DNA of 64,000 bases from Pseudonocardia kujensis. Its GTDB lineage: Bacteria > Actinomycetota > Actinomycetes > Mycobacteriales > Pseudonocardiaceae. Location: positions 1 to 64,000 of the forward strand of contig NZ_JAJSOK010000011.1 of NCBI RefSeq assembly GCF_021283305.1, in the 5' to 3' direction. Below, one piece after another: positions 16,708-24,964 of the stretch. The position numbers and the translations under genes were made by a program. The notes under the pieces were generated by a model. It did not search any database. It was not told the DNA's origin and worked only from the letters and a program-made list of their open reading frames with translations. How positions within the stretch are numbered: position 1 is the stretch's first letter; each line of letters opens with the position of its first letter.

Positions 16708-17568
16708 TCACACCTCCGGCTGCTCGGCGACGAAGGTCTGGTGCAGCTCGCCGATGCCCTCGACCCAGCTGACGAGCCGCTCGCCCGGGGCGAGGAACCG
16801 CTGCGGGGTCCGCCCGATCCCGACCCCGGATGGGGTGCCGGTGAACACGAGGTCGCCGGGGTACAGGGTCAGGACACGGGACAGCCTCGCGATCAGTGCG
16901 GGCACCGGGAAGATCAGGTCACGGGTCCGTCCGTCCTGGACGATCGTGCCGTCGATCCGGCAGCCGAGCGCGAGATCGTCGGGGTCCGGGAACTCGTCCG
17001 GGGTGACCAGCCAGGGCCCGACCGGCGCGAAGCCGGTGAAGGACTTCCCCAGGCCGAACTGGGGTGCGGGGCCCGCAGACTGGGTGATCCGCTCGGAGAG
17101 GTCCTGACCTACGGTCAGGCCGGCCACGGCGGACCAGGCGTCCGCCTCGGCGACGCGGTGGGTGGTCCGACCCATGACGACGACGAGCTCGACCTCCCAG
17201 TCCGTGGTCCCGCCGTCCGGGAGGGCCACGGTCGTGTCGGGGCCGCTCAGGGCGCTGGCGAACTTGGTGAACGTGGGCGGCAGTGTCTCCGGCGCGGCGA
17301 AGCCGGACTCCGCGGCGTGCTCGGCGTAGTTCAGCCCGATCGCGAGGATCTGCCGCGGTTCGGGCGAGGGGCTGTCCAGGTCCGCACGGGAGACCGGCAC
17401 GGTCCGCCGGCGCGGAGCGGTGTCCGCCCACTTGCGGAAGGCCTCCCAGTCCCGGTACACCGCGGCCGGGTCGGGACCGAACGCCCCGTCACTCGCCTCC
17501 GCGACGTCGACACCCTCGGTCTCGGACAGCAGCAGGGTGGCCCGACCGGCCACGTTCGCCAGCCTCAT
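16708..17568 (-). CDS. FAH family hydrolase
   Basis: A 286-residue FAH-superfamily enzyme. Metal ligands are E125-x-E127 in DWEVELVVVMG and D156 in VGQDLSER; FTGTPSGVGIGRTP follows near the end. The start ATG at 17568 overlaps the upstream stop as ATGA; the frame stays open far upstream but that part is antisense-like and arginine-rich. Close in layout to the FAH protein at 117-995. In a meta-cleavage or gentisate route it would hydrolyse or decarboxylate the ring-opened product. Confidence 0.88.
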   Translation of the reverse strand: MRLANVAGRATLLLSETEGVDVAEASDGAFGPDPAAVYRDWEAFRKWADTAPRRRTVPVSRADLDSPSPEPRQILAIGLNYAEHAAESGFAAPETLPPTFTKFASALSGPDTTVALPDGGTTDWEVELVVVMGRTTHRVAEADAWSAVAGLTVGQDLSERITQSAGPAPQFGLGKSFTGFAPVGPWLVTPDEFPDPDDLALGCRIDGTIVQDGRTRDLIFPVPALIARLSRVLTLYPGDLVFTGTPSGVGIGRTPQRFLAPGERLVSWVEGIGELHQTFVAEQPEV

Positions 17569-18458
17569 CGGACGACCTCCTCGGTGACGGTCACCGTCAG
17601 GTTCCCGATCCGGCTGACGGTCATGTCGAGCTTCTCGCCTGCCGCGATCGGCCCGACCCCGGGTGGGGCGCCGGTGAAGATCAGGTCGCCCGGCAGCAGC
17701 GTCATGACGGAGGACGCGTAGGCGACGATCCGGGGCACCGAGACGATCAGCTCGTCCGTGGAGACCGCTTGCCGGACCTCCCCGCCGCAGGTCAACCGGA
17801 TGTCCAGGCCGGAGCCGTCGCCCACCTCGTCCCGGGTGACGATCCACGGCCCGACGGGGCTGAACGAGTCGTAGCTCTTGCGTCGGGAACGGTCTGCGGG
17901 GCTGCGCACGGTGATGTCCAGGCCGGCGGTGAACCCGAGGACGTGGTCCAGCGCGGAGTCGGGCGGGATGTCCCGCCCGCCCGCGCCGATCACGACGACG
18001 AGCTCCGACTCGTGGTGGACCTCGTGTCCGGCGGCCACGACCGCGGCGGGCAGCACGACTTCGGCACCGGGCCCGACCAGCGAGGACGGCGCCTTGAGGA
18101 ACACGTCGAACTCCATCATCCACGACTCGACGCGGCCCAGGGTCCGCTCCTGCACGCCGTGCATCTCGGTGACGTGCTCGCGGTAGTTGGACGCGGCCGC
18201 GACGATCTTCGACGGGCCGAGCGCGGGAGTGCGGAGGACGACGTCCGCCGCGGGGCGCCGCGGCCCCTGCGCGGCCGCCCGTTCGAGCGCGGGTCGGGCG
18301 TGCGCGAAGTCCCGGCACAGGGCCCGCCACCAGCCTGCGGTCAGCGGGTCGGGATCGTGCGCCCACGGGAGCGCCTCGGTGACATCCACGATCTCGTCTC
18401 CCGACCCGCCCGAGACGACGATCCCGAGGCGGTTCGCGTCGAACACTGCGAGTCTCAC
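17565..18458 (-). CDS. FAH family hydrolase
   Basis: A 297-residue FAH-superfamily enzyme, more divergent than its neighbour. Metal ligands E150 and E152 in HHESELVVVIG, D181 in FTAGLDITV; FTGAPPGVGP replaces the usual FTGTPxGVG. The GTG at 18458 follows a purine-rich AGGAGAGGAG and overlaps the gentisate dioxygenase stop as GTGA. Being directly after gentisate dioxygenase, it is a good candidate for fumarylpyruvate or maleylpyruvate hydrolase; this rests on position. Confidence 0.85.
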   Translation of the reverse strand: MRLAVFDANRLGIVVSGGSGDEIVDVTEALPWAHDPDPLTAGWWRALCRDFAHARPALERAAAQGPRRPAADVVLRTPALGPSKIVAAASNYREHVTEMHGVQERTLGRVESWMMEFDVFLKAPSSLVGPGAEVVLPAAVVAAGHEVHHESELVVVIGAGGRDIPPDSALDHVLGFTAGLDITVRSPADRSRRKSYDSFSPVGPWIVTRDEVGDGSGLDIRLTCGGEVRQAVSTDELIVSVPRIVAYASSVMTLLPGDLIFTGAPPGVGPIAAGEKLDMTVSRIGNLTVTVTEEVVR

Positions 18459-19564
18459 CTCGCTCCTCTCCTTCCAATGGTGTGCGAGAAGTCCTCGACG
18501 ACCGGCTGCGGCCGGGCCAGGACCTCCCGGCGAGCAAGCCCCAAGGCCCGCAGGACGGGTTCGTCCGACAGCACGAACAGGTCGGCCGCCTCGGCGACGT
18601 GCTCCACGGCGGTCCAGGACGGGACCGCGAGCATGTCGCCCGGGCCCCAGGAGAAGCGGCGCCCGTCGATCACGCTCTCGCCGCGGCCGCGGAAGACGAC
18701 GTGCACCGCGTTCCCTGCCCGCCGCACGGCCGGGCCGTGCCCGCGCACCCGGTGCACCGCGCACGACAGGGTCGGCAGCACGCTCGCCCCCGTGCCGGGG
18801 TCGGTGTACTCGACCGTCAGGACCGGGGCGTCGGACGCCAGCCCGAGCCGGGTCAGCTCGGCGTCGGTGTCCGCCCACCGGTAGGTCAGCAGCTCCGCCG
18901 GGCGCGGGCTGAGGACCTCGGTGACCCCTCCCGGGGTGTACCGGCGCCCGGCCGGTGCCCGTGACTCGGACACGTTGTGAGCCGGGGGAGCGGGCTGGGA
19001 CTCACCGGGGCCGGGCCAGTGCTCGAAGAAGACCCCGTCCAGGGCCTCGACGATCGGCAGGTCCAGCCCGTCGAACCAGAACATCTCCGCGTCGCCGGCG
19101 TTCGTGTGGTCGTGCCACTGCCCGGACGGGGTGAGGACGAGGTCGCCGGGGCCCATGTCGCAGGCGTCGCCGTCGACGGTGGTCCACACACCCTCGCCCT
19201 CCAGCACGAAGCGGACCGCGCCCGGGGTGTGCCGGTGGGCGGGCGCCACCTCGCGTGGGCCCAGGCACTGCAGGGCCCCCCACAGGGTGCCGACCGCGTA
19301 CGGCCGCCCCCCGAGACCCGGGTTGGCGAGCGCCAGGACCCGCCGCTCGCCACCGCGCTCGACGGGAACGAGGCGGATCGCCTCCCGTGCCAGCGGTTTC
19401 ATCGTCGCGGCGGGCCAGAGCCACGGCACGGCGCGCGGGCGGGGGGTCGGGGTGAGCAGGTCCTCGGTGATCGTCCAGAGCGGCTGCAGGTCGGCTGCCG
19501 CGAGGCCGGCGTAGAGGGCGGTGAGATCCGGCGTCGGGTGCGGGTCGATGTCCTGCGCGGTCAT
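18455..19564 (-). CDS. Gentisate 1,2-dioxygenase
   Basis: A 369-residue bicupin that opens the ring of gentisate (2,5-dihydroxybenzoate) to maleylpyruvate with Fe(II). The N-terminal cupin carries AHRHTPGAVRFVLEGEG, with likely iron ligands H110 and H112, and a third His in GQWHDH (151-153). The C-terminal cupin has FRGRGESVIDGRRFSWGPGD. The spacing and the LYAGLAAADLQPLW opening match gentisate dioxygenases rather than plain cupins. It overlaps the transporter by ATGA and the FAH gene by GTGA. Salicylate 1,2-dioxygenase and 1-hydroxy-2-naphthoate dioxygenase are close relatives that cannot be excluded. Confidence 0.88.
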   Translation of the reverse strand: MTAQDIDPHPTPDLTALYAGLAAADLQPLWTITEDLLTPTPRPRAVPWLWPAATMKPLAREAIRLVPVERGGERRVLALANPGLGGRPYAVGTLWGALQCLGPREVAPAHRHTPGAVRFVLEGEGVWTTVDGDACDMGPGDLVLTPSGQWHDHTNAGDAEMFWFDGLDLPIVEALDGVFFEHWPGPGESQPAPPAHNVSESRAPAGRRYTPGGVTEVLSPRPAELLTYRWADTDAELTRLGLASDAPVLTVEYTDPGTGASVLPTLSCAVHRVRGHGPAVRRAGNAVHVVFRGRGESVIDGRRFSWGPGDMLAVPSWTAVEHVAEAADLFVLSDEPVLRALGLARREVLARPQPVVEDFSHTIGRRGAR

Positions 19565-20955
19565 CGCTCGCCCTTCGCGACCGGGGCGATCGGGCCGTCG
19601 TTCGGCGCGGTCGCAGCCGCAGACCCCGTGGGGCGCGCCGAACCGCGCAGACCCAACCCGACCGTGGGCACGTGCGCGGTCTCCGGGGCGGTGGCGAGGG
19701 CAAGGCCCGCCGCGGTCATGATGCCCACGAAGAGCCAGGCGATCGCGGGCCAGCCGTCGGGGTCGCCCTGGACCATCGACTGCGCGATCGCCGGGATGAA
19801 CCCGGTCACCACGATCCCGGTGGTGAAGCTGACCGCCATGCCGCTGAACCGGACGTCGGCGGGGAACATCTCCAGGAACGCCACCAACAGCACACCCGAG
19901 GTCATCGACACGAAGACCCCCATGAGCACGAGACCGTAGAGATAGATCTGCAGCCAGTCCCCGGCATGGAGGGCGTGCAGCCACAGGGGCACCGTCGCGG
20001 CCGACCCGATCGCCCCGACGACGAAGACGGGCCTGCGCCCGATCCGATCGGACACCAGGCCGAACAGCGGCTGGGTCGCGATCATGACCAGGCTCGCGAT
20101 CGCGACGAGGCCGAGCAGGCCGGACCGCTCCAGGCCGATCGCCGTGGTGCCGTAGGCCAGGCCGAAGATGTAGACCAGACCCGCGGGGGCGATGCAGATC
20201 GACGCCACCACGATCCGCAGCACGGCCCCGAGGTGGTGGCGCAGCACCGCCGCGATCGGGACCTTCCGGGCCAGCCCCTCGCGCGCCAGCCGCTGCAGCA
20301 CCTCGGGTTCGCTGAGCCTGCGGCGCAGGACGAACGTCAGCAGCACGACCAGGGCACTGGCCCAGAACGGGATCCGCCACCCCCAGGCCGCCATCGTGTC
20401 GGCGGGCAACAGGGCGGCCAGCGGCACGAACACCACGAAGGCCAGGAAGTTGCCCAGCTGCGAGCCTGCCTGCGTCCAGCTGGTGTAGAACCCGCGGCGG
20501 TCGTCGGGGGCGTGTTCGAGGGCGAGCAGCGCGGAGCCCGCCTGCTCCCCACCGGCGGAGATCCCCTGGACCAGGCGCAGCAGGATGAGGAGCACGGGGG
20601 CGGCCGGGCCGATCGTCGCGGCACTCGGAATGCAGCCCACCAGGAACGTCGCGACGCCCATCGTCAGCAGGACCGCCAGCAACACGCCCTTGCGGCCGAT
20701 CCGGTCGCCCAGGTGGCCCCAGACCACCGCCCCGAGGGGGCGGGCGACGTAGGCGACGCCGATGCTCGCGAGGGCGAGCAGCGTGTCGTAGGAGTTCTGC
20801 GGGAAGAAGACCGGCCCGAAGTACAGCGCGGCGGCCGTCCCGTAGATCAGGAAGTCGTAGTACTCCAGCGTCGTCCCGAAGAAGCCGGAGACGGCGGCGA
20901 TGCGCGCTCGGCGGCGCTGTCGTGGCGCCGGAGGTGGTGTGGTCGTGTCGGACAT
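19561..20955 (-). CDS. MFS transporter, metabolite:H+ symporter (MHS) family
   Basis: A 464-residue membrane protein with about 12 hydrophobic segments. SGFFGTTLEYYDFLIYGTAA at the start, the loop GHLGDRIGRK and LLRLVQGISAGGEQ are typical of the MHS family (ShiA, ProP and aromatic-acid relatives). Genetic coupling to gentisate dioxygenase suggests import of an aromatic acid such as gentisate or its precursor. First gene of the long minus-strand operon; the promoter should lie in 20956-21100. Confidence 0.88.
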   Translation of the reverse strand: MSDTTTPPPAPRQRRRARIAAVSGFFGTTLEYYDFLIYGTAAALYFGPVFFPQNSYDTLLALASIGVAYVARPLGAVVWGHLGDRIGRKGVLLAVLLTMGVATFLVGCIPSAATIGPAAPVLLILLRLVQGISAGGEQAGSALLALEHAPDDRRGFYTSWTQAGSQLGNFLAFVVFVPLAALLPADTMAAWGWRIPFWASALVVLLTFVLRRRLSEPEVLQRLAREGLARKVPIAAVLRHHLGAVLRIVVASICIAPAGLVYIFGLAYGTTAIGLERSGLLGLVAIASLVMIATQPLFGLVSDRIGRRPVFVVGAIGSAATVPLWLHALHAGDWLQIYLYGLVLMGVFVSMTSGVLLVAFLEMFPADVRFSGMAVSFTTGIVVTGFIPAIAQSMVQGDPDGWPAIAWLFVGIMTAAGLALATAPETAHVPTVGLGLRGSARPTGSAAATAPNDGPIAPVAKGER

Positions 20956-21006
20956 CCGTGTCGGACCCTTCCCAGCCGGTGAGCGGGCGCCCTACGGCCC
21001 GCTCCC

Positions 21007-21024
21007 TCTTAAACACGAGTTAAG
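21007..21024. promoter_or_regulatory. TCTTAAAC-type element upstream of the MFS operon
   Basis: TCTTAAACACGAGTTAAG has 5-bp inverted arms (CTTAA / TTAAG) and lies 52 bases before the MFS start. TCTTAAAC recurs at 21843-21850 upstream of the hydrolase at 21875. The TetR gene between them could bind both; weak evidence. Confidence 0.3.
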
Positions 21025-21167
21025 TTAGGTCGGCATCCCACCGCTGTCAACCGGTGCGCCGGGTTCGAGCTCGCCGCCACGACGGAGCCGTGCCCCGTGG
21101 TCGGGACGCCACGAGCGGGCGGAGGCGCGCGTCGCCGCGCCCACCGGACGGCGGGCAGCGGGGGGCA

Positions 21168-21731
21168 CTAGGACGGGCGACGCGTCGCGGGTTCGTGCAG
21201 CAGGTCGAGGATGTAGCGGATCATCTCGCCCGGCGGTCGGCGGTGCTCCATGGGCAGGTGCACCGCCTCGAACACCGCCTCGATCAGGTGCGCCGCCAGC
21301 TCGCGGTCGGTGTCGATGCCGCGGTCGTCCAGGACCTGTCCGACCATGTCGCGCAGCCACTCGAGCCACATGTCGTGGGCCTCGCGCACGCCGCTGTGGT
21401 GCATCAACCGGTCGTGCATCGCCTGGTGGAGGGACCGATAGGACCGCATGCTCACCAGGCCCCGGGTCAACCTGGCCGCCGGGTCCAGCTCCGAGTGCTC
21501 GGCGGCGAGGGCGCGGAAGTCCCGCCCGAGCAGCTGGCGCATGACCGCCGCGAACACCTCGTCCTTGGACTTGAAGTACCAGTAGATGTTCGCCCGGGTG
21601 ACACCGGCGGCCTTGCTGATGTCCTCCATCGTGGCGCCCTCGTAGCCCCGGGTCAGGAACACCTCGGTCGCCGCGGCGACGAGGTCGGCGCGGCGTTCCT
21701 CGAGCGGGATCTGAGCGCGGTTCCTCGGCAC
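21168..21731 (-). CDS. TetR-family transcriptional regulator
   Basis: A 187-residue regulator starting with GTG at 21731. The DNA-binding domain reads AAATEVFLTRGYEGATMEDI, then AGVTRANIYWYFKSKDEVF, typical of TetR/AcrR proteins. It sits upstream of the MFS-gentisate operon on the same strand and is divergent from the hydrolase at 21875, so it could regulate either or both. Confidence 0.9.
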   Translation of the reverse strand: MPRNRAQIPLEERRADLVAAATEVFLTRGYEGATMEDISKAAGVTRANIYWYFKSKDEVFAAVMRQLLGRDFRALAAEHSELDPAARLTRGLVSMRSYRSLHQAMHDRLMHHSGVREAHDMWLEWLRDMVGQVLDDRGIDTDRELAAHLIEAVFEAVHLPMEHRRPPGEMIRYILDLLHEPATRRPS

Positions 21732-21874
21732 CGGATCCCATCCTTCGCTCTCGCGGACGACCCTCGGACCGGAGCGGGCGGGTCGCGGGTGAGTCTACCC
21801 AGGCGGCGACCCCGCCGTTGACCCCGACCCGACGCGCGCCTATCTTAAACGTCATTCGAGAACGGAGCTGGATC

Positions 21875-22729
21875 GTGACACAGCAGTCATCGCCCGCCGG
21901 CGTGATGGCCACGACCTCGGGGGCCGTCGAGTCGTCGGACGGCACGCCGATCGAGTACCTGCGGGTCGGCAGCGGGCCGCCGGTCGTCGTCTGCCATGGC
22001 TCGTTCGCCGTGGCGGAGGACTGGCTGCCCTTCGCTCGGGAGCTCGGTGCGACCCACACCGTGTGGCTCTACGACCGGCGTGGCCGCGGCCCCGGCCCCC
22101 GTACCGAGCCCGCCCCGGCGGTCGACGCCGAGGTCGACGACCTCGCGGCCGTGGTGGCTCGGGCGGGCACCGCGGCCGCGCTGCTCGGCCACAGCTTCGG
22201 GGGCGGGTGCGCCCTCGCCTACGCCGGCCGCGACGGCTTCCCGGGTCCGGTCGTCCTCTACGAACCTCGACACTCGATCACCGGTCCGGTCAGTGCGGGG
22301 CGGATCCCCGAGATCCGTCGCCTGCTCGCCACGCACGGTCCGGAGGCCGCTGTGCGCGCGATCCTGGCCACGGTCGTCGGCCTCCCCGAGGAGGACATCG
22401 CCGCGTTCGCGGGCTCGCCCCTGTGGGGGCGGATGCTGCAGACCGTCCACGCGTTCCCCGACGAGCTGAGACTGCTGGACAGCCTCGCCTGGCGACCCGG
22501 GGACCTCGCGGGCGCCCGCGGACCGACCTGGCTGCTCGTCGGGGAGACCAGCCCGGTGCTGCCCGCCGATCGCGAGGGTGCCCTCGGCGGCGTCCTCCCC
22601 GGGCTCCGTCGGGTGGTGCTCCCCGGGCAGGGACACTTCGCCTACCTGTCCGCGCCGGCGGCGCTGGCCCAAACGGTCCGCGAGTGTCTCGCCGCGTCCG
22701 ACGCCCCCCTGCCGAGGGCGGGATCATGA
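21875..22729 (+). CDS. Alpha/beta hydrolase
   Basis: A 284-residue alpha/beta hydrolase: strand and oxyanion segment VVVCHGSFAVAEDW, nucleophile Ser in LLGHSFGGGCAL, catalytic His in GQGHFAY. The GTG at 21875 has GGAG seven bases upstream; the frame also opens at 21818 but without such a signal. Its end overlaps the amidohydrolase as ATGA. Possibly an esterase or C-C hydrolase feeding the decarboxylase-like protein. Confidence 0.82.
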   Translation: MTQQSSPAGVMATTSGAVESSDGTPIEYLRVGSGPPVVVCHGSFAVAEDWLPFARELGATHTVWLYDRRGRGPGPRTEPAPAVDAEVDDLAAVVARAGTAAALLGHSFGGGCALAYAGRDGFPGPVVLYEPRHSITGPVSAGRIPEIRRLLATHGPEAAVRAILATVVGLPEEDIAAFAGSPLWGRMLQTVHAFPDELRLLDSLAWRPGDLAGARGPTWLLVGETSPVLPADREGALGGVLPGLRRVVLPGQGHFAYLSAPAALAQTVRECLAASDAPLPRAGS

Positions 22730-23787
22730 CGACGGCCGATGCCGGGTCGATCAGGGTGATCGGCGTGGAGGAGCACGCGTGGACCGCCGAGCTCCGCGAC
22801 GCGCTGCTGCGCTTCGGCGGGGACGACACGGTGAACCTGCTCAGCAGCCGCCCCCAGACCGACCACCGCCTGCAGGAGGTCGGCGCGGAGCGGATCGCGC
22901 GGATGGACGCCGCCGGCGTGGCCGTCGAGGTGCTCTCGATCACCAGTCCGGGCACCCAGCCGCTGCCCGCGGCCGAGGCGGTCCCCCTGGCCCGGGACGC
23001 GAACGACTTCCTGGCGGCCGCCGTCCGGGCGCATCCGGACCGGTTCGCCGCCTGGGCCACGCTCCCCACGCCGGACCCGCCGGCCGCGGCTCGCGAGCTG
23101 GAGCGCTGCGTGCAGGAGCTCGGCATGGTCGGCGCACAGCTGGTCCCGCTGACCGGGGACCGCTACCTGGACCACGCGTCGTTCCGGCCGGTGTTCGAGG
23201 CGGCCGCCGCGCTCGGGGTCCCGCTCTACCTGCATCCCGGTCAGCCCCTCGCCGCGGTGCGCGACGCGCTCTACGGCGGCTTCGACGACTGGACCAGCCT
23301 CAACCTGGGCACCGGTGGCTGGGGGTGGCACGTGGACGCCGGCCTGGCCGCCTTGCGCCTGATCCTGGCAGGCACCTTCGACCGGCACCCCGACCTGCAG
23401 ATCGTCCTCGGTCGATGGGGCGAGCTGCTCGTGCCGTTCGCCGACCGCGTCGACCTGCTCAGCGAGGACAACCGCACGCTCGAGCGGCGGGTCGTCGAGT
23501 ACCTCACCGGCAACTTCCACGTCACGGCGGGCGGTGTGCTCAGCCACCGGATGCTCGCGTCGGCGATCGCCGTTCTCGGGCCCGACCGCGTGATGTTCGG
23601 GGACGACGATCCGTACCGCGGCATGAAGGGTCGGTTCGGCGGCCCGGGCGGGGCACGCGAGTTCGTCGAGACCGCTCCGCTCGGTGCCGAGCAGCGTCAG
23701 AGGTTGGGCCACCTCAACGCGGAACGACTACTCGGGCTCTGGCCGCGCACCGCTTACGCCGACCATCTCAGACCTCGAATCCGATGA
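22726..23787 (+). CDS. Amidohydrolase-family (ACMSD / gamma-resorcylate decarboxylase-like) protein
   Basis: A 353-residue TIM-barrel protein of the amidohydrolase-2 group, which includes non-oxidative decarboxylases of hydroxybenzoates. Metal ligands expected from the family are present: E15/H17 in GVEEHAW, H170 in LYLHPG, and D294 in FGDDDPY. The histidine of the usual GHxGE active-site segment is replaced by arginine (R230 in LGRWGELL). Overlaps the upstream hydrolase by ATGA; its 3' end overlaps the convergent P450 gene by 20 bases. Decarboxylation or hydrolysis of an aromatic acid is the likely role, but the changed residue makes the reaction uncertain. Confidence 0.82.
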   Translation: MTTADAGSIRVIGVEEHAWTAELRDALLRFGGDDTVNLLSSRPQTDHRLQEVGAERIARMDAAGVAVEVLSITSPGTQPLPAAEAVPLARDANDFLAAAVRAHPDRFAAWATLPTPDPPAAARELERCVQELGMVGAQLVPLTGDRYLDHASFRPVFEAAAALGVPLYLHPGQPLAAVRDALYGGFDDWTSLNLGTGGWGWHVDAGLAALRLILAGTFDRHPDLQIVLGRWGELLVPFADRVDLLSEDNRTLERRVVEYLTGNFHVTAGGVLSHRMLASAIAVLGPDRVMFGDDDPYRGMKGRFGGPGGAREFVETAPLGAEQRQRLGHLNAERLLGLWPRTAYADHLRPRIR

Positions 23788-24949
23788 CGGGGAGGGTGGC
23801 GAGGCCGCGGACGGTGTTGTTCAGGTGTCGTGTCGGCCTACCGATGTGGATCCGCCGAGCGCGTTTCGCAAGGGCCCTGATGATTGACTGGGCCTCGATG
23901 CGGGCCAAGGCTTGCCCGGCGCAGGCGTGCGTGCCATAGCCGAAGCTCAGGTGATCCGAGGGGTTGCGGGTCACGTCGAAACGATCGGGTTCTGGATAGT
24001 GCCGCTCGTCGCGGTTGCCGGAGCCGTACAGCACCAGCACCTGGGCGCCGGCCTCGATGGTAATCCCGTCCTCGGTCTCGGCGGCGCGGGTGGTCCTCCG
24101 CCCGAACACCTGGACAGGTGACTCGTAGCGGAGGACCTCGTTGAGTGCGCTGGGAACCAGGCCGGGATCGGCGCGGACGAGGTCCCACTGGTCGGGGTGG
24201 GTGGCGAACAGGTGAACGGCGTTGGCGATGGTGTTGATCGTGGTGTCGAGGCCCGCGGCGGCGTAGGCGGACAGCAGGGGAATGCACGACTCGTGCCGAA
24301 TCCGGCCGTCGTCGGCCGCCTGGAAGATGGCACGCCCCATGCTGCCCTCCTTCAGATCCTCGGGGCCGAGGGTGGCGAGCCACTCGAACATCTCGCCGAG
24401 CGAGGCCAACCCCTGTGCGGCGCGGGTGTTCATCGGGCCGAGGACGGTGAAGGTCGCGTCGGCCCAACGCAGCATGTGGGGCCGGGCCTCGTCGGGAAGC
24501 CCGATGAGGTCGAAGACGACGGAGAAGGGGAACTCCGTGGCGAGGTCGGTGACCGCGTCGAAGCTTCCCTTCTCCAGCAGCCCGTCGACCAGGGCGTCGG
24601 CGCGAGTGGCGATGTCCTGCTCCAGGGGGCGCACCGCGCGGGGGCCGAGGCGGTCGGACAGCACCGAGCGCAGCGCGCCGTGCGCGGGCGGATCCGTGGC
24701 CAACACCGTGCCCACCAGCATCGGTGCGACGGTGTCGTTGAGGGCGACCCCACTCGCGGAGAAGGTCTCCCAGTCACCGAGCGCGTGGCGCACCGAGTGG
24801 TAGCGCGGGAGGGCCCACGCACCGAGCGTGTCGAGAACGACCGCCCCGCCCTGGTCCCGGAGCCTGCGGTAGGTCGGGTAGGGATCGTGGAGGGTCTCGT
24901 CGCTGAAGAGGTCGACGTCCGAATGAGGGGTGCGGGCGGTGAGTGTCAT
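23768..24949 (-). CDS. Cytochrome P450
   Basis: A 393-residue soluble P450. I-helix AAGLDTTI, K-helix EVLRYESP and heme loop FGYGTHACAG with thiolate C343 are all intact. Fifteen bases downstream of the ferredoxin reductase stop and in one operon with a 3Fe-4S ferredoxin, so a complete class I P450 system is encoded here. It resembles the P450 at 2726-3913 (both start with SDxxLFSDExL-like segments and end with TVRGL/NLRGL repeats). A role in hydroxylating or O-dealkylating a small aromatic or terpenoid is inference. Confidence 0.93.
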   Translation of the reverse strand: MTLTARTPHSDVDLFSDETLHDPYPTYRRLRDQGGAVVLDTLGAWALPRYHSVRHALGDWETFSASGVALNDTVAPMLVGTVLATDPPAHGALRSVLSDRLGPRAVRPLEQDIATRADALVDGLLEKGSFDAVTDLATEFPFSVVFDLIGLPDEARPHMLRWADATFTVLGPMNTRAAQGLASLGEMFEWLATLGPEDLKEGSMGRAIFQAADDGRIRHESCIPLLSAYAAAGLDTTINTIANAVHLFATHPDQWDLVRADPGLVPSALNEVLRYESPVQVFGRRTTRAAETEDGITIEAGAQVLVLYGSGNRDERHYPEPDRFDVTRNPSDHLSFGYGTHACAGQALARIEAQSIIRALAKRARRIHIGRPTRHLNNTVRGLATLPVIGFEV

Positions 24950-24964
24950 CGGTGGTTCCTTCGT

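Noticed and set aside
18459..21016. Single very long minus-strand reading frame joining the transporter region to gentisate dioxygenase
   Set aside because: Only the part from 19564 down is the dioxygenase; the upstream part is an out-of-phase reading of the MFS gene. The two real genes overlap by ATGA, so this is not a fusion protein.
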